Of a DNA stretch of 40,448 nucleotides, positions 25,292 to 34,933 are shown piece after piece (within the stretch, counting starts at the first letter, position 1; each line of letters opens with the position of its first letter). The stretch lies in NCBI GenBank assembly GCA_938039915.1, contig CALHUA010000112.1, forward strand, positions 1-40,448, read 5' to 3'. Both the position numbers and the translations under genes were made by a program. Source of the stretch: an uncultured Anderseniella sp. GTDB taxonomy: Bacteria; Pseudomonadota; Alphaproteobacteria; Rhizobiales; Aestuariivirgaceae. The notes below the pieces were generated by a model that was not told the origin of the DNA, did not search any database, and saw nothing but the letters and a program-made list of their open reading frames with translations.

Positions 25292-26286
25292 TTCGTATGT
25301 GCCCCCTGCAACCGAATGCGCGGGTCAAGCAGGGCCAGTGCAAAGTCCGAAATCAACACGCCGATGACCGACAGGCCTGCCAGGAACATCAGGAACGAGC
25401 CCGCCAGGTACATGTCCTGCGCCTGCAGGGCCCGTATCAGCAGCGGCCCGGTGGTTTCCAGCGACAGCACAATCGCGGTTATTTCCGCGCCTGAAATGAT
25501 TGCCGGCAGAATCGAGCCGATATCCGAAATGAAAAAGTTCATCGACATGCGCAGCGGGTACTTCATCAGCGCCTTGAACGGATGCAATCCCTTGGCGCGC
25601 GCCGTTATCACGTACTGTTTCTGCAATTCGTCAAGAAGGTTAGCGCGTATGCGCCGGATCATCCCGGCGGTGCCTGCGGTTCCGATAATGATCACCGGAA
25701 TAATCAGATGCTCCAGGATCGACTTGGCCTTGGCCCAGCTCATCGGCTGGTTGAAGTACTGTGCATCCATGAGGTGGCCGATTGAGGTTCCGAACCACAA
25801 ATTGGCCAGATACAGAAACACCAGCGCCAGCAGGAAGTTCGGTGTGGCCAGACCGAGCAGGCCGACAAAGGTCAACCCGTAGTCACCCCATGAATACTGA
25901 TGCGTCGCAGAGTAGATACCGATCGGGAAAGCAATGAGCCAGGTGAAGATAATGGTCACGAAGGACACCAGCATGGTGAGCCAGAGTCTGTCACCGACCA
26001 CATCCGTAACCGGCAATTCATACTCGAACGAATAGCCGAAATCGCCCTGCAGCATGCCCCACACCCAGTGGAAATACCGCTCTACCGGTGGCTTGTCGAA
26101 GCCGTATTGAACCTTCAGCGCCTCAATGGCTTTAAGGTCCACATTCTCGCCCTGGGCCTGGAGTTCGGCCACGTAGCTTTCAAAATAGTCACCCGGCGGC
26201 AGTTCGATGATAGCGAACACCAGCGCGGAGATCATCAACAGTGTGGGAACCATGACGGTGATACGCCATGCGATATATCTCAACAT
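25288..26286 (-). CDS. Yej-type ABC importer, permease 1 (YejB/DppB-like)
   Basis: A 332-residue permease with the DppB-type N-terminal helix (MLRYIAWRITVMVPTLLMIS), a periplasmic segment, and a BPD_transp_1 core with five further helices. The EAA-type loop reads YVITARAKGLHPFKALMKYPLR, which contacts the ATPase. The ATG follows the binding-protein stop by three bases and the stop overlaps the next permease by four, giving strict operon organisation. The order here (ATPase, binding protein, permease B, permease C) differs from E. coli yejABEF. The substrate is not evident. Confidence 0.88.
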   Translation of the reverse strand: MLRYIAWRITVMVPTLLMISALVFAIIELPPGDYFESYVAELQAQGENVDLKAIEALKVQYGFDKPPVERYFHWVWGMLQGDFGYSFEYELPVTDVVGDRLWLTMLVSFVTIIFTWLIAFPIGIYSATHQYSWGDYGLTFVGLLGLATPNFLLALVFLYLANLWFGTSIGHLMDAQYFNQPMSWAKAKSILEHLIIPVIIIGTAGTAGMIRRIRANLLDELQKQYVITARAKGLHPFKALMKYPLRMSMNFFISDIGSILPAIISGAEITAIVLSLETTGPLLIRALQAQDMYLAGSFLMFLAGLSVIGVLISDFALALLDPRIRLQGAHTK

Positions 26287-26289
26287 GGC

Positions 26290-28209
26290 CTAGTCGCTCC
26301 CCAATCCGTCTTGAAACCAGAATGTGTCGACCATGAACACGCCGAAATAACTGCCGGGCTGGAAGCTGTAGACTTCCTCCTTCGGCACGTTGTGCAGCCT
26401 TTTGCTGACCACGATCGGCTGCAATGTCGAATTGACGGTACCGATGGAAAACACCTCGCTGGTATACAGTTTCAGCATGTCGTTCCATATGCGTTCGCGG
26501 GTTTCGTCATCCCGCGACTGCTGCCATTCCTGCCACAGCGACAACAGGCGCTTGGCCGACGCCAGGTCCGGCTCGATGCCCGACTTGCCACCGGTCATGC
26601 CGTACAAACCCCATTGCGGCCACTGGGTCTGGGAATCATTGCTCGGCGCCAGTTCTTCCGGTGACATGGAGGGTTGCGGGATGGCGTTGTCCAGTCCGGA
26701 CCAGACGCTCATCATGGTATTGCCCGCCTTCAGCCGCGAGCGGAAGATATCGCGCTGCGTCGCCCGTGTAAAAACCTTGAGGCCGAGCGCCTGCCAGTGA
26801 TCGGTTATCAGTTGCAGCACATCGGTTTCGACCGTGCTTTCACCGGCGGTTTCAATAATCAGTTCTGCTCTTTTGCCGTCCGGCAGAAGACGGGTCCCGT
26901 CTTCGTCACGTTTTTCCAGGCCGACCTGATCCAGCAGTCGATTGGCCAGCACCGGGTCATGAGAAGCCCACGCACTGGCAAACTCAGGATTGAACAACGG
27001 GCTCTGCTTGAGCGGGGAATCCGCGACTTCCTTGCCCAGTCCGAAGAACGTCACCATGTTGATTTCGTGCCGGTTTATCCCCAATGACAGCGCCCGCCGG
27101 AACCGGGCGTCCTGCATGACGGCACGCCAGGTGTCGTCCTTGAAATTCAGATTGGGTCTGATGGCAACCTTGGATCCAACTGCCGACTTCCACAAAAGCA
27201 CGTTATAGCCCTGGCGTTTTTCGCTCTGCTTGAGAAACGTATAGTCTTCAAAACTGACATACCGGCCCTGCAGATCACTCTCGCCTGCCCCGGTCTTGGC
27301 AGGGATCAGGTTGGGCGACGAGATATTCATCTCCACTGTATCGATATAGGGAAGCTGGCGGCCATTTGCGTCTACCCGGTGGAAATAGGGATTACGCTTG
27401 AACACGAACTGTTCTGACGGCGGCGCGATCGTGTTGAACCACGGTTCCAATGTCGGCAAGTCCGGATTTTCCGGTCTGTTTTGCCGCCCCAGTCGAATGA
27501 ACATGGCGCGCCAATGCTTGTACTTGCGTTTTTTGGCCAGCGCCTCGGCCTGTTCCTCGCCAATATGGTCTGCATGAAACTGCTTCATGTAGGCGGAAGG
27601 ATAGGTCAGATACAAGGGAAGCGGCGCAGCCAGAGCAGGCAAGAACTTGGGGTTCGGATCGTCCCATTCATAGCGCACTGTTACTTCGTCTATCACGGTG
27701 AATTTTGGACCCTTGCCATTGACCAGCATGGAATTCGGCAGGCCGCCGCGCCGCAATTTCTTGTTCAGCATCACGTCTTCATAGGTGAAGCGAAAATCTT
27801 CCGTCGTGAACGGCGCGCCGTCGGACCAGCGGTGGCCGGGCCTCAGGTGCAGGGTAAAAATACGACCATCCTCAACATCGTAACTTGCCAGAATATCTGC
27901 CTGCAGCTTGTAGTTCGGATCATAACCGACAAGGCGCGAATAGCCGTAATAGACCATCATGCGAACGTCCTTCTTGGACCCCATCAGCATCCGCATTTTG
28001 CCGCCGTGCACGCCCGGCTTGCGCCCCAGTGCCGGCAGATCGATGACCCGTGGTTGCTGCGGCAGCCGCTTGGCCACTGGATCGATCTTGCCTGCCTTCA
28101 CCAGATCGTTGAAGTACGGGGTCTCCTCAAGCGTCATCGCAACTGCGTTGGCTTGCACCCCCAGCACCATCAGCATGGTCAGCAACGCTAGGCGTACACA
28201 GCTCATCAC
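26290..28209 (-). CDS. Extracellular solute-binding protein family 5 (YejA-like)
   Basis: A 639-residue periplasmic binding protein with a Sec signal peptide (hydrophobic residues about 6-24, cleavage predicted near ANAVA). The SBP_bac_5 domain covers the rest: DVEDGRIFTLHLRPGHRWSDGAPFTTEDF is the usual family signature, and LSLGINRHEINMVTFFGLG is the second conserved part. It is longer than DppA (about 535) and near the YejA class. The GTG at 28209 has AAGGAG eight bases upstream and overlaps the ATPase stop; ATG 28206 is the alternative. Likely ligands are peptides, but related proteins bind oligosaccharides or opine-like compounds. Confidence 0.88.
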   Translation of the reverse strand: MMSCVRLALLTMLMVLGVQANAVAMTLEETPYFNDLVKAGKIDPVAKRLPQQPRVIDLPALGRKPGVHGGKMRMLMGSKKDVRMMVYYGYSRLVGYDPNYKLQADILASYDVEDGRIFTLHLRPGHRWSDGAPFTTEDFRFTYEDVMLNKKLRRGGLPNSMLVNGKGPKFTVIDEVTVRYEWDDPNPKFLPALAAPLPLYLTYPSAYMKQFHADHIGEEQAEALAKKRKYKHWRAMFIRLGRQNRPENPDLPTLEPWFNTIAPPSEQFVFKRNPYFHRVDANGRQLPYIDTVEMNISSPNLIPAKTGAGESDLQGRYVSFEDYTFLKQSEKRQGYNVLLWKSAVGSKVAIRPNLNFKDDTWRAVMQDARFRRALSLGINRHEINMVTFFGLGKEVADSPLKQSPLFNPEFASAWASHDPVLANRLLDQVGLEKRDEDGTRLLPDGKRAELIIETAGESTVETDVLQLITDHWQALGLKVFTRATQRDIFRSRLKAGNTMMSVWSGLDNAIPQPSMSPEELAPSNDSQTQWPQWGLYGMTGGKSGIEPDLASAKRLLSLWQEWQQSRDDETRERIWNDMLKLYTSEVFSIGTVNSTLQPIVVSKRLHNVPKEEVYSFQPGSYFGVFMVDTFWFQDGLGSD

Positions 28210-30158
28210 GCGCGAAGCTCCTTCATGCTGGCTTGCGAATTGGCGAGCACCATGTGCCCGTCGCCTACATCAATGGAGGCCATCTCGCCGGTGTCGGTAG
28301 TCCGCTTGAAGACTTGCGGCCACAAGGTATCGTCAGATGCACCCGACAATGACAGTGTGTCATAGTCCAGAGGCCGGTCCAGGTCCGGAAACGGCACCGC
28401 GGCCAGCAGAGATCTTGTGTAGGGATGAACCGGGTTGCGGAAAATCTTTTCACGACTTGCCATCTCGACAATTCGCCCCTGGCACATCACCGCAATCCGG
28501 TCTGCCATATAGTCGATGACAGCCAGGTTGTGAGACACAAACAGATAGGTGAGATCAAGCTGGCTCTGCAGGTCCTTGAGCAGGTTCAGAACCTGTGCCT
28601 GCACCGACACGTCCAGTGCTGAAACAGGTTCATCGCAGATCAGCAGGCCGGGGTTGAGGGCAAGCGCCCGGGCAATGCCGATGCGCTGTCGCTGGCCACC
28701 GGAAAAGCTGTGCGGATACCGATTGAGAAATCGTGGATCAAGGCCGACTGCCTGCATCAGGCCGGCGGCATGCACGCGCCTGCTTTCAGCGCTGCCGATA
28801 CCGTGGATTTCCATGGGCTCGGTCAGAATATTGGAAACCGTCATGCGGGGATTGAGCGAGGAGAACGGGTCCTGGAACACCATCTGGACACGGGTGCGCA
28901 GTGTATTGAGTTCCGCGGCGTTTGCCCGGGCCATGTCGATTGGGGCGTGACCGCGGTCGGAATAGATGATCTCGCCGGCGTCGGGCGTAACGGCCCGCAT
29001 GATCAGTTTTGACACGGTCGTCTTGCCGCATCCGCTTTCCCCCACAAGGCCGAGACACTCGCCGCGCCTGATATCAAGACTGACACCGTCGACAGCCTTG
29101 ATGACATTTTCGTCCTTGCTGGAGAACCATCCGGATTTCTTGGTCACAAAGTGCTTCTGTAGGTTGTGGATGGACAGTAACGGTGTTTCGTCGGCGCCGG
29201 CCGTTTCATCCTCACCAGGTGCGACAACCGGTCGGTCCGTTTTTGCTTTGCCCTTCCCCGCCGCCGGGCCTTTCAGCAGTGTCGCAGCATCCACCTTGAC
29301 ATCGCGCAGCGACACCAGCCGCTCGCCGCGGCGCATGTCGAAGTGCGGAACCGCATTCAAAAGTGCCTTGAGATAGGGATGCTGCGGCGACCGGAAAATG
29401 TGGGACACCTGGCCTGCCTCAACAATCTGGCCGTGGTAAATCACCACCACGTCGTCCGCCATGTTGGCGACCACACCGAGGTCGTGGGTAATCAGCAGAA
29501 TGGCCATGTTGAAGCGTTCCTGCAGGTCTTTCAGCAATTGCAGGATTTGTGCCTGTATCGTCACATCAAGGGCTGTTGTCGGTTCGTCGGCAATCAGCAG
29601 CGCTGGCCGGCAGATCAGTGCCATGGCGATCATCGCCCGTTGGCGCAGGCCACCGGACAGTTCGAAGGAGTACATGTCATAGGCGCGTGAGGGATTGGGG
29701 AATCCGACGAGGTCCAGCATTTCTTCCGTCTTGGCCCGTGCCGCATTGCGATCCACGGGCTGGTGAAGTTGCAGCGCTTCTTCAATCTGGTTGCCGATGG
29801 TGTGCAGCGGCGACAGCGACGTCATCGGTTCCTGAAAAATCATGGCGATGCGCCCGCCGCGCAATTCACGCATTTCAGGTCCGCTGGGCAGCAGCTCTTC
29901 AATCTGGACCGGGCCGGACTTGGAGTTCGGATCATTGAAGGTAATCGATCCGCCGGCAATTGATCCCACTGTCGGCAGAATGCCCATGATCGACTGACCG
30001 ATCACGGACTTGCCGGAACCGGACTCGCCGACCAGCGCCGTCACCTTGCCTGGACGGATACGAAAGCTTGCTCCCTTCACCGCCTCAATAGTCGATGAAT
30101 GAACGCGAAAGCTTATCCGCAGGTCTTCAATCCGTAGAAGATCTTCAGAGGAACTCAT
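28206..30158 (-). CDS. Fused dipeptide-type ABC ATPase (YejF-like, two ATPase domains)
   Basis: A 650-residue protein with two complete ATPase domains in tandem, as in YejF (DppD and DppF fused). Domain 1: Walker A GESGSGKS (44-51), signature LSGG at 167-170, Walker B LLIADEP. Domain 2: Walker A GESGCGKT (373-380), signature FSGGQRQR, Walker B LLICDEP. An Ala/Lys/Pro-rich linker at about 295-325 separates them. All catalytic residues are kept, unlike the ABC-like protein at 16266. It is the first gene of the importer operon, read from a 271-base region shared with the divergent cyclase gene. Confidence 0.93.
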   Translation of the reverse strand: MSSSEDLLRIEDLRISFRVHSSTIEAVKGASFRIRPGKVTALVGESGSGKSVIGQSIMGILPTVGSIAGGSITFNDPNSKSGPVQIEELLPSGPEMRELRGGRIAMIFQEPMTSLSPLHTIGNQIEEALQLHQPVDRNAARAKTEEMLDLVGFPNPSRAYDMYSFELSGGLRQRAMIAMALICRPALLIADEPTTALDVTIQAQILQLLKDLQERFNMAILLITHDLGVVANMADDVVVIYHGQIVEAGQVSHIFRSPQHPYLKALLNAVPHFDMRRGERLVSLRDVKVDAATLLKGPAAGKGKAKTDRPVVAPGEDETAGADETPLLSIHNLQKHFVTKKSGWFSSKDENVIKAVDGVSLDIRRGECLGLVGESGCGKTTVSKLIMRAVTPDAGEIIYSDRGHAPIDMARANAAELNTLRTRVQMVFQDPFSSLNPRMTVSNILTEPMEIHGIGSAESRRVHAAGLMQAVGLDPRFLNRYPHSFSGGQRQRIGIARALALNPGLLICDEPVSALDVSVQAQVLNLLKDLQSQLDLTYLFVSHNLAVIDYMADRIAVMCQGRIVEMASREKIFRNPVHPYTRSLLAAVPFPDLDRPLDYDTLSLSGASDDTLWPQVFKRTTDTGEMASIDVGDGHMVLANSQASMKELRA

Positions 30159-30429
30159 GACACCCGATTACGCCAAACGCCGTTAATTTCATCACGATAG
30201 CCGACATATCGTTGCCGGGATACAGCTTTTTAATAAACACCAATGAATGTGGAAAACCCCCTGTATTCGCCAATTCGATCACGGCCAAGTGTGATGCAGG
30301 CTCGCAACCGTGAGCGGTCGTGAACCGGATTGACTGTTTCTGCCCTGTTGATGACCCTAGTAAACGTGTAAATCATAATCAACCATACGTAACGGCAATC
30401 GGGCACAGGTCCCTGTCTGGAGGACATTT
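30159..30429. promoter_or_regulatory. Divergent promoter region between importer ATPase and nucleotidyl cyclase
   Basis: This 271-base gap holds no supported gene; a 65-codon minus-strand reading (30230-30427) is not convincing. A perfect inverted repeat ACGATA-N7-TATCGT lies at 30194-30212, 36 bases before the ATPase start, and may be an operator. TGGAGGACATTT just before 30430 is the ribosome site of the cyclase. I could not place confident -10 and -35 boxes on either strand. Confidence 0.4.
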
Positions 30430-31809
30430 ATGTCATCCCCCCAACAACTTACTGAAATGTCAAAGTCCGATATGACTTCGGCATGGCGCAAACTCGGGGG
30501 CCTGTTACCAGGTGCAACACCGGCACGCGCACTCTCGCCCAGGGTACTGGCTTCGATCGAACGTCATGACCAGTCGAGCGAAGTGCTGATCAAGATTATC
30601 CAGCTGGTGATCGTATCGACCTGGGCGATTCTGTATGCGCTTGCGCCAAAGACCAGTTTCGGGACCGCGTTTTCTCCGGTCACCTGGGCACTGGCAATTT
30701 ACTTCGGCCTCAACGTCATCGGCCTGATCTGGGCGCGGCGCACAGGCCTGCCGAACTGGGCGGTTTATGTTTCGATCATATTCGATATTGCCATCCTGAT
30801 GGTTCTGATCTGGAGTTTTCACATTCAGTATGATCAGCCGCCATCGTTCTACCTGAAGGCACCGACATTGCTGTATGTGTTCATCTTCATCGCTTTGCGC
30901 GCCTTGCGTTTTGAGGCCCGCTTTGTGGTGTTTTCCGGACTGGCTGCAGCAGTCGGATGGCTCATCTTGGTCGCTTATGCGATATATTCCGCACATGGCA
31001 TGAGCACGACCCGCAACTACATCGATTACCTGACAGGCAACGAGATTCTGCTCGGTGCCGAGTTCGACAAGACCATAACCATCGTCATGGTGGCGGGCAT
31101 CATCGCTGTGGCACTGAGCCGTGCCAACGATCTGCTGGTCAGGGCAACTGCTGACGCGCAAGCCGCCACCGAACTGTCGCGGTATTTTGACAGCGCCGTG
31201 GCTTCTGATATCCGCAACGCCGATGAAGCAAGCGTGCCGGGTCAGGGCAAACGCGTCGAAGCGGCCATCCTCAATGTCGATTTGCGCGGGTTCACCAAAT
31301 ATGCCTCGGGCAAGGACGCTGAAAACGTACTCGGCCTGCTCATTGCCTATCAGAAACGTATTGTCGGTATCATCCAGAGTCACGGAGGATCCATCGATAA
31401 ATTCATGGGCGATGGCATAATGGCAACGTTTGGCGCCGTACGGGCCAGCGACACCTATGCCGCAGATGCTGTGCGCGCAATTGATGCGATAATCGCGGAA
31501 ACCGACACCTGGGATGCAGATGAAACCCTGAAAACATTTGCCGGCGGCAAGGTCAATGCAGCCGTGGCAGCCGGTCCGATTGTGTTCGGCACGATAGGCG
31601 ATGACTCACGACTGGAATTTACGGTGATCGGTTCGGCCGCGAACATGTCAGCCAAGCTGGAGAAACACAACAAGACCACCAGAAGCCGTGCCCTGACCGA
31701 TGGCTATACGTATGACATCGCCCTCGAACAGGGGTACGAGCCTGCAAAAACTCACCGTCGGCGCAAGTCAGCACTGGCGGGTGCTGATCAACTGGTGGTT
31801 CTGGGTTGA
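30430..31809 (+). CDS. Membrane class III adenylate/guanylate cyclase
   Basis: A 459-residue nucleotidyl cyclase making cAMP (or cGMP). Six hydrophobic helices at about 52-72, 82-101, 111-130, 145-160, 164-187 and 214-232 form a membrane sensor domain, followed by a short linker and a class III catalytic domain (275-445). Metal-binding Asp284 lies in NVDLRGFT and Asp328 in KFMGDG; Lys324 is in the place that selects adenine. The transition-state motif reads NMSAK (405-409), with lysine where arginine is usual. GGAGG lies six bases before the ATG. The gene ends overlapping, tail to tail by 22 bases, the deacetylase-like gene. It could supply the ligand for the cNMP-binding protein at 15766. 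Confidence 0.9.
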   Translation: MSSPQQLTEMSKSDMTSAWRKLGGLLPGATPARALSPRVLASIERHDQSSEVLIKIIQLVIVSTWAILYALAPKTSFGTAFSPVTWALAIYFGLNVIGLIWARRTGLPNWAVYVSIIFDIAILMVLIWSFHIQYDQPPSFYLKAPTLLYVFIFIALRALRFEARFVVFSGLAAAVGWLILVAYAIYSAHGMSTTRNYIDYLTGNEILLGAEFDKTITIVMVAGIIAVALSRANDLLVRATADAQAATELSRYFDSAVASDIRNADEASVPGQGKRVEAAILNVDLRGFTKYASGKDAENVLGLLIAYQKRIVGIIQSHGGSIDKFMGDGIMATFGAVRASDTYAADAVRAIDAIIAETDTWDADETLKTFAGGKVNAAVAAGPIVFGTIGDDSRLEFTVIGSAANMSAKLEKHNKTTRSRALTDGYTYDIALEQGYEPAKTHRRRKSALAGADQLVVLG

Positions 31810-32537
31810 CTATCAAACGCGAGTTCAAACGACACCCATGCAAGGCCGGTATTCGCCACGATTGTCGAAAGTGAGGACCAGGCCATCTCGTCATGCACCA
31901 GATGGTGGGTCAGCAGGCCGACAGGATAATACCCGTTCAGACGTGAAACACCCAAGGCTGCGGCCAGTTCACTTTGCAGCCGGTCTGGCATTTTGCCGGC
32001 CGCACCTTCCGGTGCTTTCCAGTCCATCACATCCACATGGGTATTGACCTGGGTCTCCGGGAAAGTGCGCTTGTGCGTGAAGGTCGAAAACGCCTTTATG
32101 CCGATATCGCCGAGGCGTGGCGCAAGATCATCACGCATGCGGTTCCACGGCGGCACCAGGACCGGTACGAGGCGTGAACCGAACAACCCGGCAAGCCGTT
32201 GCCTGCCGCGCTCAATATCCGACAACACGACATCCAATGCCCGATGGGTGCCAAGCTCGCATTTCTTCTCAGGTGCAGATGCATGATTGGTGTGTGACCA
32301 GCCATGCACACAGGGTTGCAAATGGCCGTGTTGGCCGACAAATGCTGCCAGCGCCTGATCCGCATATGCCGGAATTACGGCAAGCAACACGTCGATGCCG
32401 GCCTCGCCTGTGAGCTGTGTCAGGCGTTCCAGTTCAGGCGTAAGTGAAATAGCGTCATCATCGCGCCACCAGACCTGCGGCTGTCTGCCGGCAACCCGCC
32501 AGGTCTGCAGTTCGGTTTCAAGCTCGAGCTGGCTCAT
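31788..32537 (-). CDS. Polysaccharide-deacetylase-like protein
   Basis: A 249-residue protein resembling NodB-fold carbohydrate esterases. The N-terminal WWRDDDAISLTPEL carries the paired aspartates of motif 1, and VHGWSHTNH fits the HxxxH zinc motif 2. VLVPPWNRM resembles motif 3 (R/P-P-x-G/N) of this group. There is no signal peptide, so it may act on a cytoplasmic or lipid-linked glycan. The ATG overlaps the stop of the upstream GT4 gene (ATGA), so it is made with that glycosyltransferase. Whether it removes acetyl groups is inference from the fold. Confidence 0.78.
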   Translation of the reverse strand: MSQLELETELQTWRVAGRQPQVWWRDDDAISLTPELERLTQLTGEAGIDVLLAVIPAYADQALAAFVGQHGHLQPCVHGWSHTNHASAPEKKCELGTHRALDVVLSDIERGRQRLAGLFGSRLVPVLVPPWNRMRDDLAPRLGDIGIKAFSTFTHKRTFPETQVNTHVDVMDWKAPEGAAGKMPDRLQSELAAALGVSRLNGYYPVGLLTHHLVHDEMAWSSLSTIVANTGLAWVSFELAFDSQPRTTS

Positions 32538-33619
32538 GGGTTCACCACTTTCCGCAGCAATTCATCCAGTCTTGCCGACGCCGGTGCAAGCCCGCGCTCT
32601 TCAAGAGCGAACGCCCGGGCCCGTTTTCCCATTCCTTCGCGCATATCAGCATTCTCAACCAGTCCATCGATTGCAGTCGCAAACTGGGATGCATCGCCCT
32701 CATCGACCAGCACGCCGGTTTCCCCATCCTTCACCACGGCCTCCACCCCACCCGATCGCATCGCGATTACAGGCAGCCCTGCCCCTTGTGCCTCAAGATA
32801 GGCAAGCCCGAACGCTTCGCGGTATCCGGGCCACACCAGCATATCGCTGTTTGCCAGATAACCGGCCAGCCCTGCTGTGTCCATCTGACCGGCAAACCGC
32901 ACCTGATCATGACCATTGAACATCGCCTCAACCTCATCACGTACAGGTCCGTCGCCAACAATCGTCAATTGCCAGTTTTGCGACTTCAATCGCTGGACGG
33001 CTTCAGCAAGCAATCTGAAACTCTCAAGCTTGTTGCCCTTCAGCATCATGGCGATCGCGAGCAGTTCGACCGGCCCGCCAGTGGGTTTCGGCCTGGGCTC
33101 GAATACAAGCTCTGAGAAATCGGTAAACGGGGGCAGAATTGCCAGCTTCGCAGGCTCCACCAACAGGCCAACGCCTTCTGCATCCCTGTCGGTAAAGCAT
33201 ATGTTCAGGTCAGCCTGTCTGATTGCAGCCGACGAGACCGCCTGTGCCGCGGCCCACTCATCACGATCCCGTTTGCCTGCATAAGACGCCTCGACGGTTA
33301 CGAACGGCAGGTCAAACCGGCTGGCCAGTTGCGATCCGACGAAGTCCGGTGACTTGTAGTAGACATGATATGTCATCATCAGGTCCGGCGTACCGTCCTG
33401 CTGCCAGCGCGCGGCGATCTCGTCCACCTCGCGTCTGGCATCAGCGCCGACACGCTCCAACGTGCCGGCAGTACGCAAACGGCATTTCAGGCTGGAAACC
33501 AGTTCGACCTCATGCCCGGCAAACTGCAGCGCCTTTATCAATTGCCGCGCCATTGTCCGGTCACCTGACGGCACCGGGTCATCTGGTGACTTCATGGTTG
33601 CGTAAAACCCAATTAGCAC
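32534..33619 (-). CDS. GT4-family glycosyltransferase
   Basis: A 361-residue GT-B enzyme with DPVPSGDRTMARQLIKALQFAGHEVELVS in the acceptor half (here interrupted for brevity) and, in the donor half, LTIVGDGPVRDEVEAM and the E-x7-E stretch EAFGLAYLEAQGAGLPVIA. The start is uncertain: GTG 33619 gives MLIGFYATMKSPDDPVP, which fits the family, but its ribosome site is poor. It is translationally coupled to the polysaccharide-deacetylase-like gene. Together they look like a sugar transfer and de-acetylation pair, as in exopolysaccharide or glycolipid pathways. Confidence 0.86.
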   Translation of the reverse strand: MLIGFYATMKSPDDPVPSGDRTMARQLIKALQFAGHEVELVSSLKCRLRTAGTLERVGADARREVDEIAARWQQDGTPDLMMTYHVYYKSPDFVGSQLASRFDLPFVTVEASYAGKRDRDEWAAAQAVSSAAIRQADLNICFTDRDAEGVGLLVEPAKLAILPPFTDFSELVFEPRPKPTGGPVELLAIAMMLKGNKLESFRLLAEAVQRLKSQNWQLTIVGDGPVRDEVEAMFNGHDQVRFAGQMDTAGLAGYLANSDMLVWPGYREAFGLAYLEAQGAGLPVIAMRSGGVEAVVKDGETGVLVDEGDASQFATAIDGLVENADMREGMGKRARAFALEERGLAPASARLDELLRKVVNP

Positions 33620-33719
33620 GTCGGTACCGTTTCATTCCGTTGGAGGTCAGGACTCCGCCTGTATAGAGTGCAAACTGATATCGCGCCATGACCGGAAATT
33701 CCGCAACAAGGAACACCAC

Positions 33720-34883
33720 GTGTCCGACACGAATAAATTCTACGGCAATCTCAGTCCGTCTGAGGACTTCGACACCATATCCGACGGGCTCGGCTTCATG
33801 CCCTTGCCGGACGACTGGACCATTTTGATTTCCGATGTCGTCAACTCCACCGGTGCCATCGATCGAGGTGAGTACAAGTCCGTCAACATGGTGGGGGCGG
33901 CCTCCATCGTGGCGGTACTGAACGGATGTGCCGGTGTCGATGTGCCGTTCATGTTTGGTGGTGACGGTGGTGTTGTTGCCGTTCCTCCCGGCTCGCTGAA
34001 GGCCGCGCGCACCCGACTCGGCGCTTTGCAGGATCAATGCGCAGCGTTGTTCGGCCTGACCTTGCGCGCTGCCGCCATTCCGGTTCGCGAGCTTCGCGAG
34101 GCAGGCAGCGATGTCCAGGTCAGGAAATTTCAACTGGCAGGAAACAACCACCTCGCCATGTTTGCAGGTGGTGGACTCGAACTGGCCGACAAATGGCTGA
34201 AAGATGAGGCGCAGAACAACTGGCACCTGGCAGCGGAAGACGCCGGCAGATCGCTCGATCTGGAAGGCCTGTCCTGCCGTTGGCAACCACTGCAAGCCCG
34301 CAATGGCGTCATGCTCACCATCATCCTGCAAACCGCCGGCAAGAAAGTCACCACAAGCCAGATCAACAAGAACCTGACACGCATTCTCGGCAGGCCGATC
34401 AATGAGTGTGCTCCGGTACAAAACAGCAATCTGAAACTGGCCGGCTTCACGTCGCCCAGTCTGTCTATGGAACGCAAAGCGCTGCGAGGCAGGTATGGAC
34501 GTTATGGCGCATTTGCATGGACAGCGCTGACCTACTTGCTGCAAAGCCTGGCCGAGCGTTACAACCGCAAATATATTGAATATAATGCGCCGAAGTATCG
34601 AGAAGAACTGAAAGCCAACACTGACTTCAGAAAATTCGACGGTGCCTTGAGGCTGGTGATCGACGTGACCGGGCAACAGGCAGATGAAATTGAGACGTTT
34701 CTCGAAAATGGCTTCAAGTCAGGTGACCTGAACTACGGCACCTGGCGCTCGGACGCAGCGCTGATGACGTGCCTGTTGTTCGATCTGGCCCAGTCACTGC
34801 ATGTGCATTTTATCGATGGTGCCGACGGCGGCTACACGCAGGCGGCCAAGGCGATGAAGGCCCGGGCTGCCTCGCTCCGGTGA
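33720..34883 (+). CDS. DUF3095 protein with cyclase-like metal-site motifs
   Basis: A 387-residue member of DUF3095, a family without assigned function. The N-terminal part reads PDDWTILISDVVNSTGAIDRG (Asp39) and VPFMFGGDGGVVAVPP (Asp82). The two aspartates are 43 residues apart, nearly the same as the two metal-binding aspartates of the cyclase at 30430 (44 apart), and the surrounding words DVxxST and GGDG resemble class III nucleotidyl cyclase motifs. I infer a cyclase-related fold. The rest of the protein (about 180-387) is helical and not recognised. The GTG start has AAGGA about seven bases upstream. It is transcribed divergently from the GT4 gene. Confidence 0.8.
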   Translation: MSDTNKFYGNLSPSEDFDTISDGLGFMPLPDDWTILISDVVNSTGAIDRGEYKSVNMVGAASIVAVLNGCAGVDVPFMFGGDGGVVAVPPGSLKAARTRLGALQDQCAALFGLTLRAAAIPVRELREAGSDVQVRKFQLAGNNHLAMFAGGGLELADKWLKDEAQNNWHLAAEDAGRSLDLEGLSCRWQPLQARNGVMLTIILQTAGKKVTTSQINKNLTRILGRPINECAPVQNSNLKLAGFTSPSLSMERKALRGRYGRYGAFAWTALTYLLQSLAERYNRKYIEYNAPKYREELKANTDFRKFDGALRLVIDVTGQQADEIETFLENGFKSGDLNYGTWRSDAALMTCLLFDLAQSLHVHFIDGADGGYTQAAKAMKARAASLR

Positions 34884-34933
34884 TCAGATATCTTTAACAG
34901 TGTGTCGAAAGTCTTTTGAAACCCGGTTTCATC

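Noticed and set aside
30230-30427. A 65-codon minus-strand open frame in the divergent promoter region
   Set aside because: No ribosome site or recognisable pattern, and it lies in a region expected to hold promoters.
33579-34676. A 365-codon minus-strand open frame opposite the DUF3095 gene
   Set aside because: It has no recognisable domain, low-complexity composition typical of antisense frames, and lies opposite a conserved protein with a good ribosome site.
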